Shown: piece by piece, positions 63,171 through 64,000 of the stretch | How the letters are laid out: each line of letters starts with the position of its first letter | Numbering within the stretch: the first letter of the stretch is position 1 | NCBI GenBank assembly: GCA_016704465.1 | Contig: JADJAD010000006.1 | Coordinates: forward strand, 62,001 to 126,000 | Source: Gemmatimonadota bacterium | GTDB lineage: Bacteria; Gemmatimonadota; Gemmatimonadetes; Gemmatimonadales; Gemmatimonadaceae | DNA: 64,000 bases | Reading direction: 5' to 3' | The notes under the pieces: generated by a model | The model's database searches: none | The model's input: the letters and a program-made list of their open reading frames with translations, nothing else | Told to the model about the DNA's origin: nothing | Translations under genes and position numbers: made by a program

Positions 63171-64000
63171 ATGCCATCCTCCCCTGCCACTGGCCGGTCC
63201 GCGCTTCCCGACGAGGGGGAGTCGCTGGACAGCAGTGCGTCTCGCGCTGAGCCGTCTCCCAGCTCGTCGCCCCTCGCACGCCGCGCCTTCCTGGAGAGCA
63301 GCGCTGCGGCGCTCACCGGTGGCGTGCTGGCCACCGGCATGGCTCCAGCACTCGCCGAGGCACAGCGACAGCGCGCCCCGTACAGCCTGCTCATCGAGCG
63401 CCTCGGGCAGCGTGCCGAGTGGAAGGACCTTGACTTGCGGCTGCTACGGCGCATCACGCTCGGCATGACTGCTGCCGACGTGACCGCGGTGAAGGCGATC
63501 GGCTTCGATCGTTACCTCGAGGAGCAGCTCAACCCCGACGCCCTCGACGACTCGGCCGCCGAGACGCGCATCCGCACCCGCTACCCGCAGTTCTTCTTCA
63601 CCCAGGGTGAACTGCTGGCGCGCGAGGACAGGTACTGGCAGGACGTGGTGGGGCCGGCCAACCGCGCGATTGTCGAGCGCGCTGCATTTTCGCGGCGCCA
63701 GCTCAAGGAGAGGATGACCGAGTTCTGGGCCGACCACTTCAACATCGCCAACGCCCCGCCGCGACTCGTGGACTACCGCGACGTGATCCAGCGCCACGCG
63801 TTAGGCAACTTCGGCGACATGGTGCGCGCCAGCATGCGCTCGCCCGCGATGCTCATCTACCTCGACCAGGTGTGGAGCACCAAGTGGGGGGTGAATGAGA
63901 ACTATGCCCGCGAGCTGATGGAGCTGCACACCGTGGGCCGGGACGGCGGCTACACGCAGCAGGACGTGCACGAGTTCGCCCGCGTCCTCACCGGCTGGAC
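63171..64000 (+). CDS. DUF1800 family protein, 5' part (runs off window)
   Basis: At least 276 residues, open at the window edge. A Tat-like signal LARRAFLESSAAALTGG ends near ALAEAQ. DUF1800 signatures: RMTEFWADHFNIAN, NENYARELMELHTVG and ARVLTGW, closely parallel to the gene at 16761. The ATG at 63171 begins the frame. A DUF1501 partner would be expected just past the window. Confidence 0.85.
   Translation, partial: MPSSPATGRSALPDEGESLDSSASRAEPSPSSSPLARRAFLESSAAALTGGVLATGMAPALAEAQRQRAPYSLLIERLGQRAEWKDLDLRLLRRITLGMTAADVTAVKAIGFDRYLEEQLNPDALDDSAAETRIRTRYPQFFFTQGELLAREDRYWQDVVGPANRAIVERAAFSRRQLKERMTEFWADHFNIANAPPRLVDYRDVIQRHALGNFGDMVRASMRSPAMLIYLDQVWSTKWGVNENYARELMELHTVGRDGGYTQQDVHEFARVLTGW

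Noticed and set aside
1134..63806. CGTTAGGC resembles the integron attC core GTTRRRY
   Set aside because: Copies are single, mostly inside coding regions and in one reading phase. No paired RYYYAAC/GTTRRRY sites, cassettes or integrase were seen.
1..64000. tRNA, rRNA or riboswitch
   Set aside because: No cloverleaf, CCA end, rRNA core or known riboswitch core was noticed by eye; short or divergent RNAs could have been missed without a covariance search.

Overview
The window is about 70% GC. Coding runs on both strands, with few mobile elements and no rRNA, tRNA or CRISPR seen. The gene content points to a Gemmatimonadota bacterium: DUF5916/CBM9-like outer-membrane protein, VPS10/BNR-repeat protein, DUF6067 glycosidase-like protein, ECF sigma paired with a Ser/Thr kinase carrying TPRs, DUF1800/DUF1501 pairs, and many Tat or lipoprotein signals. 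This assignment is an inference from gene families, not from a marker gene. Two places look frameshifted (about 3991, and a compensating pair at about 57350 and 57456). All fall in short G/C runs, so long-read or MAG consensus errors are as likely as real mutations.

Layout. 1-6815: a DASS-type anion transporter, a PLP fold-III D-amino-acid enzyme, a frameshifted DUF5916 protein and an N-methyl-amino-acid oxidase. 6993-16561: a compact eleven-gene type II secretion operon (gspH-I-J-K-L-M, a GspC-like gene, then gspD-E-F-G), in which most junctions overlap by 4 nt. It is followed by a Tat-exported DUF1800/DUF1501 pair (16761-19779). 19803-25075: a strong hairpin, a cupredoxin lipoprotein, cutC, an alkylation-repair operon (Ada/AraC/AlkA fusion, then ogt) and a secreted DinB-like protein. 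25074-38939: large exported proteins (DUF6067, a multidomain nuclease, a BNR-propeller protein), a TPR/HD-GYP regulator, a ZU5-like lipoprotein and an SDR.

The most interesting region is 39018-48990 on the minus strand. Eight to nine co-directional, mostly tightly packed genes run from polysaccharide deacetylase to Sfp-type phosphopantetheinyl transferase, CPA2 antiporter, flavin-dependent halogenase, acyl carrier protein, AMP-dependent ligase, GNAT acyltransferase and SDR, possibly ending with gamma-glutamyltransferase. The halogenase keeps its family motifs and the cluster encodes its own carrier and the enzyme to activate it. It therefore reads as a small self-contained pathway for a carrier-tethered, halogenated small molecule. 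Hairpins sit between halogenase and ACP and between ligase and GNAT.

49165-52163: a CPA1 antiporter, a pair of related long hairpin repeats and an inward-rectifier K+ channel homologue with an unusual selectivity filter (TTGTG in place of TIGYG). 52311-62160 is accessory-looking: a tandem repeat, two HAF-repeat lipoprotein paralogues flanking a peptidoglycan-binding-domain protein, an ECF sigma/kinase pair, a permuted NlpC/P60-like protein and several small unknown genes. 62511-64000: a SnoaL/DUF4440-like secreted protein and the 5' part of a second DUF1800 gene.

Across the window, Leu-Gly is repeatedly written as NCG-TTA-GGC. This gives 17 exact copies of CGTTAGGC against about two expected by base composition.
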